DNA of 64,000 bases. Origin: an uncultured Granulosicoccaceae bacterium (GTDB taxonomy: Bacteria; Pseudomonadota; Gammaproteobacteria; Granulosicoccales; Granulosicoccaceae). Below the pieces are notes generated by a model. It worked only from the letters and a program-made list of their open reading frames with translations, was not told the DNA's origin and did no database searches. The stretch covers positions 1 to 64,000 of the forward strand of contig CALLBO010000003.1 in the NCBI GenBank assembly GCA_937998875.1, in the 5' to 3' direction. A program made the translations under genes and the position numbers. Shown here piece after piece: positions 50,599 to 59,098 of the stretch. Position 1 is the stretch's first letter, and every line of letters starts with the position of its first letter.

Positions 50599-52599
50599 AT
50601 GAAGCACTGCATGAGTATCGATGCTAGCCCTAGTGGGGCGTGCAGAAAGTTCGATAACACTTTTCTTCGCCACAGACGTCATAGCTGCGTTAAAAAAACT
50701 CGACGTAGGCCCTGCTATGCCTGCGTTTTTTCGCCTTGCTCTGACGCTTGTGGCTGTGAAAAGTTTGTTACCGAACTTTCCGCACGCCCTACTAGAGTGA
50801 TTCAGCTGTTAATGGCACTTATTCTTACTGCAATCTCGCAGCAGATCGGGGCACAGCAGGGGGCGGACTGCCTGATGTGCCACACGGGTTTACCCGCCAC
50901 TGAATTCAATGTAATTCCAGAAGAAACAACAGAACAGGCACAAGCGGGTTGCGATTATTCATTTGCAGCCGATTTTGATGGGTGGGGTTGGAATGCGATC
51001 GCGGGTGAGAGCTGCCCACCGTTAGCAACTCCTGATACCTCACAACAGAGTGCATCAACCTGTGACTACAGCAATGCCGGTCTTTATGACGGCTGGGGAT
51101 GGGACCCGGTAAACCGGGCCAGTTGCTCTCCTCAACAGAGTGACGATCCACACGCTCGTTTCCCTGTATGTAGCGCTACTTTATATGATGCTGATGAAGA
51201 TGGATTCGGTTGGGAGGATAACGCCACTTGTATTGTTACTTCCGACTCGACTGCAGCTCCGGTCTTCACCAACCGGCAAACCGGTAATCAGGTTGATCTG
51301 GTCAGAGCTTACTGGGACGGAAACACCGATTTGGCAAACAAAGTGGTGCAATGTGACCTGTATTACTTCGATAGTTATTCAATGATTTATCGCACTGAAG
51401 ATTTTCCTTTCAGATCGGGTGCAGGCATAAACAATCAGGTGTTCCCGTCGTACCGATTTCACCATCTTGCTCTACCACCGGAGCCGCCATACCGCGGCTG
51501 GATTCGTGATGTGTCTATCGTAGATAATGGAGAACCCATTCCAACGCCACTGACAACAGATCCGTATTGGACAACGGATGACGGGCGTTATATTGGCCCG
51601 ACTCTTCTGCAGGAACCTTATCTTGAACTAATAACCCGTAATAACGGTGTAAAGGCCATACGAGCCTGGGTAAACAGCCGTCAGGACACAGCTCTTGATC
51701 TTTATAACACGGGCAACCGGGTTCGGCGCGATGGTTATTTTGAGTGTTATGACATTAATGGTCGTGACTTTCAGCCCAGTGGAGTTGTCGGGGGAGGCAC
51801 CACAAGTCCTACAGTGAAGGCAGATCTTGTTTTCACGACACAACCAAGTCCTTCACAGCCGGAGCTGCCAGCGATACAGGATCCGTTGACGGGTGAGCCA
51901 GTTGTATTTGAAAAGGCGTACTGGGATTATAATAAGGATCTTGCGGGGCGACAGGCCCTTTGCTTAACATTCCGTTTTGATGAGCGGGGGCTGCCCAATG
52001 CATACGGCCCGGTAGGTGCCTATGAATTCCCGTTTCACTACGTCAACTCAGGTACTAGAATTCACTATCGGGATTTTGGTGGTCCTTCACCGGGTCGTGC
52101 CGGTTCGTTTATTGTTGAGGATGGCGTGTTAAGAAATCCGGATGGCAGTGACCTGTATGACAGTGTGCTTTTCTCGTCTGATTATGTGCAAATGTTAGAG
52201 GAGGGTATTCGAATATGGAGATCTCCTGATGAGTTTAAATGGTGCTACAACACCCAGCCGACAGGCTCTGCACCCGAGGTGACCGATAACAACCAATGTG
52301 TCTACAGTAATGCGAATCAATATGATGGCTGGGGCTGGAACCCCGTCACCAGAACTTCGTGTCCGCCACTCGCACCCGTTGTAGATAGTGCGCCCAATAC
52401 TGAACCCAGTGGCTGCGATTACAACAACGCGGGTGACGGAGGGTGGGGTTGGAACCCGACGACTCGCACGTCCTGTCCGCCATTACCGCAGTCTGCTGGT
52501 ACAACTAACTCCGGATTAGATAACTGTGACTACAGCAATGCGGGTGCTGATGGCTGGGGTTGGAATCCGGTAACGCTTGTCTCATGCAGGCCACGTTGA
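50599..52599 (+). CDS. Secreted protein with CBM10-like DGWGW motifs and a duplicated unknown domain
   Basis: The hydrophobic signal-like segment is VIQLLMALILTAISQQIGAQ (about residues 67-86). After it come a CXXCH heme-type motif (DCLMCHTG) and three DGWGW-type units (CDYSFAADFDGWGWN, CDYSNAGLYDGWGWD, DEDGFGWEDNATC). Two similar roughly 150-residue domains follow, each opening AYWD-x-N-x-DLA. Three further units close the chain, such as CVYSNANQYDGWGWNPVTRT and CDYSNAGADGWGWNPVT. The units resemble the CBM10 core GWGWENNxSC. The first 66 residues are translated from a palindromic repeat element. A GGAG site supports ATG 50599, but GTG 50797 or ATG 50812 would begin directly at the signal peptide. 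A cell-surface glycan-binding role is inferred. Confidence 0.75.
   Translation: MKHCMSIDASPSGACRKFDNTFLRHRRHSCVKKTRRRPCYACVFSPCSDACGCEKFVTELSARPTRVIQLLMALILTAISQQIGAQQGADCLMCHTGLPATEFNVIPEETTEQAQAGCDYSFAADFDGWGWNAIAGESCPPLATPDTSQQSASTCDYSNAGLYDGWGWDPVNRASCSPQQSDDPHARFPVCSATLYDADEDGFGWEDNATCIVTSDSTAAPVFTNRQTGNQVDLVRAYWDGNTDLANKVVQCDLYYFDSYSMIYRTEDFPFRSGAGINNQVFPSYRFHHLALPPEPPYRGWIRDVSIVDNGEPIPTPLTTDPYWTTDDGRYIGPTLLQEPYLELITRNNGVKAIRAWVNSRQDTALDLYNTGNRVRRDGYFECYDINGRDFQPSGVVGGGTTSPTVKADLVFTTQPSPSQPELPAIQDPLTGEPVVFEKAYWDYNKDLAGRQALCLTFRFDERGLPNAYGPVGAYEFPFHYVNSGTRIHYRDFGGPSPGRAGSFIVEDGVLRNPDGSDLYDSVLFSSDYVQMLEEGIRIWRSPDEFKWCYNTQPTGSAPEVTDNNQCVYSNANQYDGWGWNPVTRTSCPPLAPVVDSAPNTEPSGCDYNNAGDGGWGWNPTTRTSCPPLPQSAGTTNSGLDNCDYSNAGADGWGWNPVTLVSCRPR
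50630..50795. repeat. Palindromic element inside the N-terminal coding frame
   Basis: Two imperfect arms of about 80 bases each face each other around 50711. The ends are CTAGTGGGGCGTGC and GCACGCCCTACTAG, followed inward by AGAAAGTTCGATAACAC against GTTACCGAACTTTCC, and by TTTTTTCGCC-type internal matches. The whole can fold into one long hairpin. The termini are CTAG-like, as in the palindrome at 26634. It lies between the ATG with a ribosome-binding site and the signal peptide of the secreted protein. Confidence 0.6.
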
Positions 52600-53506
52600 G
52601 TGCAATGTAAAGCAATAACACCTACATTAGTCCAGCGACGGTATTCCCTAAATCAGTTAACAACAAGGTCGGAATTTTCGAATTCACCATGCCTGCATTT
52701 TTGTCCATAAAATCAGAGAGGCCGTGCGCTCACCGAACTCACTTCTGGACAAATAACAAAGAATGGCCCGAAATCTACAATCAGAATGGGCCAGGGATTA
52801 ACTGCAGTGGACACAACAACGAGGAAGGGGTGCGTGATGGATTCCCATCAGTCAGAGTAGTCTTGAACAAAAATTCTTTTAGGGCTTTCCCATGAATGTC
52901 TCACTCCAGACCCGGACAACGTTCAGCGGCTATTGGAAATCTCGGCGGTGCCGGATAGTGCTCGCAAGCCAGCCTATCAGCGGTGAAATCACCAAGAACA
53001 GAGCGAGGATTTCGACCGGGAGGTGGACCCAAACAATATGAAACACCGGATCTGATGAATGATGAAGCACGAGGGTCGTGATCAACCCGGCGATCATCAT
53101 TATCAGGCAGACAGGGCTTATCCGGTTTTGGTGAGGACTGGTCATATTTTTCGTCTTTCAAGTTCTATTCCATGGAAAACTCAACAAAAAGCAGATCACA
53201 ATTTTCCAATCCCGGGGTCGCGGTTTGCAAAAGTTCTTGGCAGAGACTCAATTTAGTTTTTAGTGAGTTGACATCCGATAGCCGGAAAATGGATGCGGGT
53301 GATCCATGATCGACTGTTTCTCCGGCATTTGGATTGTCTGCGGAGTATTGCTAATGCTTCCAGCGTACCAGCCTTCGGCCGATCACTGGTATTTTCAGTA
53401 CCTGTCGCCAGCGGATATTTCCGATATAAAGTCGATAGGGAGAAAGGGGCGTTGGACCATTTCGGTATTATCTCTGCCACGGTGTAGGGTGGACTGCGGA
53501 GAGTAG
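52600..53506. other. Long stretch without a firm gene
   Basis: About 900 bases between two convergent genes. One small membrane-protein ORF on the minus strand (52930-53145) is plausible and listed separately. A 66-residue plus-strand ORF at 53306-53506 begins with a hydrophobic run (MIDCFSGIWIVCGVLLMLPA) but lacks a clear ribosome-binding site and overlaps a 75-residue ORF on the other strand. The 86-residue ORF at 52901 is a frame shadow. No repeats or hairpins of note were found apart from TGGCCC/GGGCCA near 52765-52795. Confidence 0.45.
52930..53145 (-). CDS. Possible 71-residue two-span membrane protein
   Basis: The predicted product has a short polar start, two hydrophobic segments (VCLIMMIAGLITTLVLHH and LPVEILALFLVISPLIGWLA) and a basic tail ending RHRRDFQ, which fits a small inner-membrane protein with both ends inside. 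The start codon lacks a strong ribosome-binding site. No neighbour suggests a function and no family is recognised. Confidence 0.4.
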   Translation of the reverse strand: MTSPHQNRISPVCLIMMIAGLITTLVLHHSSDPVFHIVWVHLPVEILALFLVISPLIGWLASTIRHRRDFQ

Positions 53507-54421
53507 TTATTTAACCGCCCCGGCTGCCATACCCTTGATAATGTATTTTTCAAGAAAGATCGCAACAACAATTAACGGGAGTATCGCCGCAGAAGACAAC
53601 GCTGCCATTGACCACCAGTTAATCCCTTGTGATCCGGTTTGTGATGCCACCATCACCGGTAGTGTTGTTGAGTTCGTGGCTGTTAAAAGAGCTGCAAAGA
53701 AGTATTCATTCCAGCATAAAACCAAAGACAGAATAAAGGCCGCCACCATACCCGGCAGAGCTATAGGGACAACAATCTGCAGGAAAGCGCCCCATATTCC
53801 AAGACCATCTACCAAAGCTGCTTCTTCTAGCTCTATCGGGATACCCTGAAACTGATCGCGCATAATCCATATCACAATGGGTAACACCATCAGTGTATAG
53901 AGCAGAATCAAACCAACGCGCGTGTCGAGCAGAGCCAGAGATTTATACAATACTAAAAAGGGCAGGGCCAGCACCACGGGTGGCAGGATCATCTGGCTAA
54001 GAAAGAAAAACGAAATATCGGAGTTTTTCATAAAGCCGAATCGGTAGTTGAATCGGGATAGTCCGTAGGCTGCCAGTGAACCTAACACGACAGCCAGAAA
54101 AGATGCGGTTAGTGAGATGACAGTCGAGTTCCAGAATCGCTTGAGAAACTCATCGCGTACGGTTGATACTTCACCGATCAGGCGGGGTGAAAACCCGATA
54201 GATTCCCAGCCTTTCCAACGCGGCGTGAAATCCCACCACGGCACCATATTGCCTCGCATAACATCCGGGGCCAGTTTGAAAGAGGTGGTAAAGGTCCAGT
54301 AGATTGGGAAAAGGCAGATCACAGCCCATAGAAAGAGGGCTGTGTAGATGGCGACTCGACTCGTCCACCATTTTCTTTTGACTGGTTTGTCGCTGTCGTG
54401 GTCTTTAAAAATAGCGCTCAT
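53507..54421 (-). CDS. MalG-type ABC sugar transporter permease
   Basis: An inner-membrane permease of 304 residues with about six spans (AIYTALFLWAVICLFPIYWT, TASFLAVVLGSLAAYGLSRF, LILLYTLMVLPIVIWIM, MVAAFILSLVLCWNEYFFAA). The cytoplasmic coupling loop reads ELEEAALVDGLGIWGAFLQI, then VVPIALPGMV. The start overlaps the upstream permease stop by four bases, so both are coupled. It is the last gene of the minus-strand importer operon, which starts with the Tat-type binding protein. Confidence 0.92.
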   Translation of the reverse strand: MSAIFKDHDSDKPVKRKWWTSRVAIYTALFLWAVICLFPIYWTFTTSFKLAPDVMRGNMVPWWDFTPRWKGWESIGFSPRLIGEVSTVRDEFLKRFWNSTVISLTASFLAVVLGSLAAYGLSRFNYRFGFMKNSDISFFFLSQMILPPVVLALPFLVLYKSLALLDTRVGLILLYTLMVLPIVIWIMRDQFQGIPIELEEAALVDGLGIWGAFLQIVVPIALPGMVAAFILSLVLCWNEYFFAALLTATNSTTLPVMVASQTGSQGINWWSMAALSSAAILPLIVVAIFLEKYIIKGMAAGAVK

Positions 54422-55551
54422 GCCGGGCGCTCCATCCAGCGACTGACCACTTTAAGAAGTACGGTGACAAATATGATGATAAGAATCAAATAAACGATCG
54501 CGAGTAACGTACCGTAGCCGACGTTTGAACGGTCGCGATATTCACGAAAAATAAAACTGGTGACACTGTCAGTGGCACCGCCCGGCCCGCCGGACGTGAC
54601 ATTGATAATAATATCTGCCAGTTTTAATTTGAATATGATCCGGATAACTATTGCTGTCACTGATACCGGCAGCATGAGTGGAAAGATAACTTCTTTAAAA
54701 CTCTGCCAGCCAGTTGCACCATCGACCTTCGACGCTTCAATGACTTCCTGCGGTAATGCCTGTAACCCTGCCAACAGCATAATCATCATGAACGGTATAA
54801 AGGTCCAGGCGTCCATTGCCATAATCATGAATCGTGCGACTTCGGCAGAGCCGAAAAAGCTGGGTTCTATACCTATTTCACGCAGAAGCCTTGAGATAGG
54901 GCCAAAGCGTACTTCCAGCATTGATTTGCCGATCATCCACGATACTGCCACCGGGCTCAGCATCAGCGGCAGTAGAAAAACCACCCGGAAAAATTTGCGT
55001 GCACGTATTTGCGAGTTAAGTAAGAGTGCCAGCCCGAATGCAATGATGTACTCCACACTGACAGCAAGCACGTAGAACACCATATTTTTCAGCGCATTCC
55101 AGTAGAACTCGTCGTTCCACATTTCACGGACGTTTGCCAGGCCATTGGGTTGTGGCCCGTTTGGAGAGGCGAGGTTCCAGTCTGTGAACGAGATATAAAG
55201 TGCAAATAACAATGGAAAGACAACAAGGCTGATCACGAACAAGGCAGCAGGAAGTACGAACAAAGTGCGTTTGCCTTTTTCTCCGTTAACAATCACCTGT
55301 GCGGCGCACAGCGCCGTTGCCCACAGCATGTAGGCATAAAGTACAGGTCGCCAGTTGTCGAACCCGTTTGCAACTCGACCGGTTTCAAATGCGAATTGCC
55401 ATAGTGCAAGTGACAGACCAAACAGCGCCGTACCCCATACCAGAAGTTTTCCGAAGCGCTTGCGTTTGTCTGAGATATTGTCTGCTGTAACAGTATGCAG
55501 CAGGTCGCCTTCGATCATCATTGTCTGGTGTGTAGCCGATTCTGCAAGCAT
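54418..55551 (-). CDS. MalF-type ABC sugar transporter permease
   Basis: An inner-membrane permease of 377 residues, longer than usual because of an extra N-terminal segment of about 90 residues with two additional spans (LLVWGTALFGLSLALWQFAF, LYAYMLWATALCAAQVIV). The core has about six spans and the coupling loop EVIEASKVDGATGWQSFKEV, then IFPLMLPVSV. VTSGGPGGATDSVTSFIFRE is the usual MalF-group phrase. It is separated from the binding-protein gene by a hairpin. It pairs with the MalG-type permease downstream. Confidence 0.92.
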   Translation of the reverse strand: MLAESATHQTMMIEGDLLHTVTADNISDKRKRFGKLLVWGTALFGLSLALWQFAFETGRVANGFDNWRPVLYAYMLWATALCAAQVIVNGEKGKRTLFVLPAALFVISLVVFPLLFALYISFTDWNLASPNGPQPNGLANVREMWNDEFYWNALKNMVFYVLAVSVEYIIAFGLALLLNSQIRARKFFRVVFLLPLMLSPVAVSWMIGKSMLEVRFGPISRLLREIGIEPSFFGSAEVARFMIMAMDAWTFIPFMMIMLLAGLQALPQEVIEASKVDGATGWQSFKEVIFPLMLPVSVTAIVIRIIFKLKLADIIINVTSGGPGGATDSVTSFIFREYRDRSNVGYGTLLAIVYLILIIIFVTVLLKVVSRWMERPA

Positions 55552-55607
55552 TGGTTTGATGGCTGGATTGATCTCTTTAGTGATGCGGGAAGAGAGCGGA
55601 GCAGGTA

Positions 55608-55633
55608 ACAGGCGTAGCTTGCGCTACGCCTGT
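55608..55633 (-). terminator. Attenuating hairpin between binding-protein and permease genes
   Basis: ACAGGCGTAGC and GCTACGCCTGT form an 11-base perfect stem with a TTGC loop. Read on the minus strand it follows the binding-protein gene and precedes the permease, where partial termination would raise the binding-protein share. It lacks a good T-run, so processing or a stability role is also possible. Confidence 0.65.
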
Positions 55634-55693
55634 GGCAGGTACTTGTCATAATCTCCGTATCTAGCCGAGATGGACCTATGACGTGTAACTGTA

Positions 55694-57319
55694 CTAGAGG
55701 CCCAATGAAGCCTTGTACACAGCAATCTGATCATCGCGACCGATCTGATCTGTGATCTTTTCCCATGCTGCCGCTATTGCATCAGCAGTTTCCTGTGCTG
55801 AGGCGTATTTACCAGCATAGCCCTTGGCCAGTTCATCTTCAGCGACTGAGTAGTACTGGAAGATGCCCGGGATTCGAGGCTCAATAGCTGCATTGGGATG
55901 ATTGTAGCTGTCTGCATTTGAGCCAAGGTAGTCTTCAATATAAGCGCGGTCATAACCTGCCTCTTCCCATTCTTCGAACTGGAAGTGTGAGTTACGATAC
56001 GGCTGAAAACCTGAAGGATAAGCTGATGCCCATAGTGAAAGATCTTTGCCACCCAGGTGAGCCGCTGCTGACCACGCGGCCTTCTTCTTTTTCTCGTCAC
56101 TGTCGACGGTTGCCATAACGTAAACACCCCAGCCAATGTAGGCCATATTGGGCGCTTCGTTACGTGTTTCTTCCCACTCACCGCTTTGTGCATTGTATAC
56201 GCGGTCAGAGGCCGGGTTAATACCAAAGCCAACGACATCACCCACGACTGACGTATCGGAGGTACGTGCAGAAGAACCAACATCCCCCCACCAGTTCAGC
56301 ATAGATCCACTGCCTGCAAGGAATTGCGAGAACGCTGTAGTACCCGGGTCTGCGTTGATTTGATCAGCGGGGTAGGCGTCTGCTTCAATAAGATCCATAA
56401 CATCCTGAATAGCTTGTACCCAGGCCGGGTTGTTAACCATGGGCTTCATGGTGTCTGGCTCGAATAGCCAGGCAGGGCTGTCCGGGTGCTTTGCATACGC
56501 GGAAGCGCGGTTTTCAAGGAAGTAGAAACCAAAACCACCCCAGCCCTTAAGCGGATCAAGATACCCGTGCGCAGGCAAACCAGTGAGTGGATCTTCTTTA
56601 CCAACCAGGTCTTTGGAAATTTGATTGATTTCCTGCCAGGTGGTTGGTACCTCTTTACCGGTAACAGATCCTTCGCCGAAGTAATCAGTTCTGTAGGCAA
56701 AAGTATGGCAGTCACCATCAATAGATACACGATAAGTCTTGCCGTCCCATGTTCCAACGGGTGCTTTGAGGTAATCGACGTAATCATCCATGTCGATCTG
56801 TTCTTTCACCCAGTCCGGCATTTCAGATGCCATGCCTTTACCCAATACGTCACCCTCAAACGGTGCACCCATTTCGATAATATCGAAGTCTACTGTACCG
56901 GTAGCGATAGACTGTTGTAGTCGTGCGTTGTAATCAGCTTGTGCTAGATCGATCCAGTTGATCTTGGCGCCGGTATACGCTTCCCATGGCTTCAGGAAAC
57001 CACGAAACAGGAAGTTGTGAAGGTTCTGATTGTTTAGTCCCATGAAGGTGAGTTCTACACCATCGAATTCGCCAGCGGACACGTTTTCTTTCGTCGCACC
57101 CAGGCACATTTCACCAACTTTCTGCCAGTCGCTATCGGTTGGTGAGCCAGCACCAACACCTGGTATTTTCAGAATGTCTGCGCGGACATTGCTATGTGCA
57201 TCACCCAGTGCCAGCTTCGGCATCATTGCGGCTGCACCGGCAGCTGTCATGCCTTTAAGCACTTGCCGACGGTTTAATTTCTGGGCATTTCTAATGTAGT
57301 TGTAAAGCTCAACCTTCAT
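55694..57319 (-). CDS. ABC sugar transporter substrate-binding protein with Tat signal
   Basis: A periplasmic family-1 binding protein of about 541 residues, longer than the typical 420. The N terminus has a twin-arginine signal (KLNRRQVLKGMTAAGAAAMM, cleavage probably after LALG), so it is exported folded, which is unusual for this class. Binding-protein features are VELTFMGLNNQNLHNFLFRG, FDIIEMGAPFEGDVLGKG and YIGWGVYVMATVDSDEKKKK. I chose the ATG at 57319 instead of 57361, as GGAGGAAATAGT precedes it. It opens the minus-strand importer operon, with the matching ATPase gene divergent at 57836. The ligand is unknown, perhaps a uronate-type oligosaccharide given uxuAB nearby. Confidence 0.92.
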   Translation of the reverse strand: MKVELYNYIRNAQKLNRRQVLKGMTAAGAAAMMPKLALGDAHSNVRADILKIPGVGAGSPTDSDWQKVGEMCLGATKENVSAGEFDGVELTFMGLNNQNLHNFLFRGFLKPWEAYTGAKINWIDLAQADYNARLQQSIATGTVDFDIIEMGAPFEGDVLGKGMASEMPDWVKEQIDMDDYVDYLKAPVGTWDGKTYRVSIDGDCHTFAYRTDYFGEGSVTGKEVPTTWQEINQISKDLVGKEDPLTGLPAHGYLDPLKGWGGFGFYFLENRASAYAKHPDSPAWLFEPDTMKPMVNNPAWVQAIQDVMDLIEADAYPADQINADPGTTAFSQFLAGSGSMLNWWGDVGSSARTSDTSVVGDVVGFGINPASDRVYNAQSGEWEETRNEAPNMAYIGWGVYVMATVDSDEKKKKAAWSAAAHLGGKDLSLWASAYPSGFQPYRNSHFQFEEWEEAGYDRAYIEDYLGSNADSYNHPNAAIEPRIPGIFQYYSVAEDELAKGYAGKYASAQETADAIAAAWEKITDQIGRDDQIAVYKASLGL

Positions 57320-57835
57320 ACTATTTCCTCCGGGTTTTAGTAAAAACTGTTGATAAAACAAGCTGTTCAGGGAAAATTCTGATTTTTTCCTGAGCCAGTA
57401 CCGCTGAGCCAGGCTGGGGGATTACCAAAACATCGTTTAATCCGCCCATGCTTGCGTAACTGACCGCTACGCACACAGGATACCCCAGATATATGATTGG
57501 GTCATGTGGTTAAATTATGCTCCGTTCTGCTGTCGGTGATTAGTGAACAGGCTTAAGAATTAGAGCGTTGTTGAACCAGGGTGGTAAAGGTTCTAGTCCA
57601 TGCCAGTCACACTTCCTGTGCGTTGGCAGGGTGCTTTGAGAATAACGCGACTTTATTATTCTCCATAAGTTTTTCAGCCTCGACTGAGTTCATGAACAAT
57701 GCTATCGTTTTTAATCTTCAGTTGACTAATGCTCGAACGCAAACATGCTTAACTCTTTTCGTTTGCATGTGTTTATTGGCATCCGCCGCACTTGCTAACC
57801 GTAATCTATAAAGTAGCGAATCAGGAACCAGGCTA
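57320..57835. other. Divergent promoter region between binding-protein and ATPase genes
   Basis: About 515 bases separate two divergent importer genes. It should hold both promoters. The 76-residue track ORF at 57581 has no ribosome-binding site and no recognisable sequence, so I treat it as accidental. No clear palindromic operator was found by eye. The minus-strand leader includes the GGAGGAAATAGT ribosome-binding site before 57319. Confidence 0.5.
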
Positions 57836-58870
57836 ATGGGGAACGTCACGATCCGGGATTTGCGCAAGTCTTATGGAAAAGTAGAAGTAATCCATGGACT
57901 GAGCCTTGATATTGGTGACTCTGAGTTTGTTGCATTGGTCGGACCCTCGGGGTGTGGTAAGTCAACGCTACTTCGAATGATTGCCGGTCTCGAACCGATT
58001 AATGCAGGTACTGTTGCTATTGGTGACCGGGTAGTTAACAACCTTCCTCCATCGGAACGCGATATCGCTATGGTTTTTCAAACCTACGCGCTTTATCCGC
58101 ACAAATCGGTGGCGGAAAATATGGGCTTTGCACTGAAGGTTGCCGGTAAGAGTAAGTCTGAAATAAGTCTTCGCGTTAAGGAAGCAGCCGAGATACTCAG
58201 TTTGACTGAGTATCTTGATCGCAAGCCGCGTCATTTGTCTGGTGGTCAGCGCCAACGAGTTGCGATGGGCCGGGCTATAGTTCGGGATCCGGAAGTGTTT
58301 CTTTTTGATGAGCCGCTTTCCAACCTGGACGCAAAGCTCAGAGTTCAGATGCGTACAGAAATTAAAGAGCTGCACCAGCGTTTAAAGACAACGACTGTCT
58401 TTGTAACGCATGATCAGATAGAAGCGATGACACTGGCAGACAGAATCGTTGTTATGCAGGATGGTTACATTGAACAAATAGGTACACCGCTGGAACTCTA
58501 CGATCATCCGGTCAATGAATTCGTTGCAACTTTCATCGGTGCCCCGTCCATGAATCTATTGTCAGCCAGCCTGAACAACGGAACTGTCTCGATAGGAGAT
58601 CAGCAGTTCGATGGACCGGCTGGCAATGGTGAAGTGAAATTGGGTGTTCGGCCGGAACATCTGGTTATGTCAGAAAACGGTCTGCCGATGACGGTCAAGG
58701 TAGTAGAGCCTACCGGTTCCGAGACTATGGTCTTTCTGAACTTTGAAAGTCAGGATGTGGTTGCTGTTTTCCGAGAGCGGCATGATTTTAAAACGGGTCA
58801 GGTAATACACCTGCAACCTGACCCGGCACATTTGCACTTATTTAGTGCTGAGGACGGTAAGCGGCTTTAG
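57836..58870 (+). CDS. UgpC/MsmK-type ABC sugar transporter ATPase
   Basis: The nucleotide-binding subunit of a sugar importer. Walker A is GPSGCGKST, the Q-loop is MVFQTYALYPHK, the signature is [15 protein letters not shown], Walker B is [12 protein letters not shown] and the switch region is TTVFVTHDQIEAM. A C-terminal TOBE domain follows (KLGVRPEHLVMS, GQVIHLQPDPAHLHLFSAED). At 344 residues it is typical. It is divergent from the binding protein and permeases, which lack an ATPase gene of their own, so it probably energises that importer and possibly others. Confidence 0.95.
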   Translation: MGNVTIRDLRKSYGKVEVIHGLSLDIGDSEFVALVGPSGCGKSTLLRMIAGLEPINAGTVAIGDRVVNNLPPSERDIAMVFQTYALYPHKSVAENMGFALKVAGKSKSEISLRVKEAAEILSLTEYLDRKPRHLSGGQRQRVAMGRAIVRDPEVFLFDEPLSNLDAKLRVQMRTEIKELHQRLKTTTVFVTHDQIEAMTLADRIVVMQDGYIEQIGTPLELYDHPVNEFVATFIGAPSMNLLSASLNNGTVSIGDQQFDGPAGNGEVKLGVRPEHLVMSENGLPMTVKVVEPTGSETMVFLNFESQDVVAVFRERHDFKTGQVIHLQPDPAHLHLFSAEDGKRL

Positions 58871-59098
58871 GTCTGCTTAGTTCTGCGGGAAGCACCCGCG
58901 CATGAATGTTGGCATGTCATAGCGGGCGGCCTTTTACTTTATTCGGGAAAGTACCATGATCACGATGTCAGGGGATTGCAGTCTGTTTGTATATCATCGA
59001 TATTAAGTAATCTGGTTGCCAGCATCACCTGGTACTGTTCCGAAGCGCACCCCGTTACACATTAACCTGATATAAAAAAGTTTGTATCGCTTTCTAAG

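Noticed and set aside
53306-53506. 66-residue plus-strand ORF with a hydrophobic start
   Set aside because: It has no clear ribosome-binding site, overlaps another ORF on the opposite strand, and runs almost to the convergent permease stop. Not enough support to call it a gene.
57581-57811. 76-residue ORF upstream of the importer ATPase
   Set aside because: It lies in a promoter region, has no good start signal and a composition unlike a real protein, with no conserved motif.
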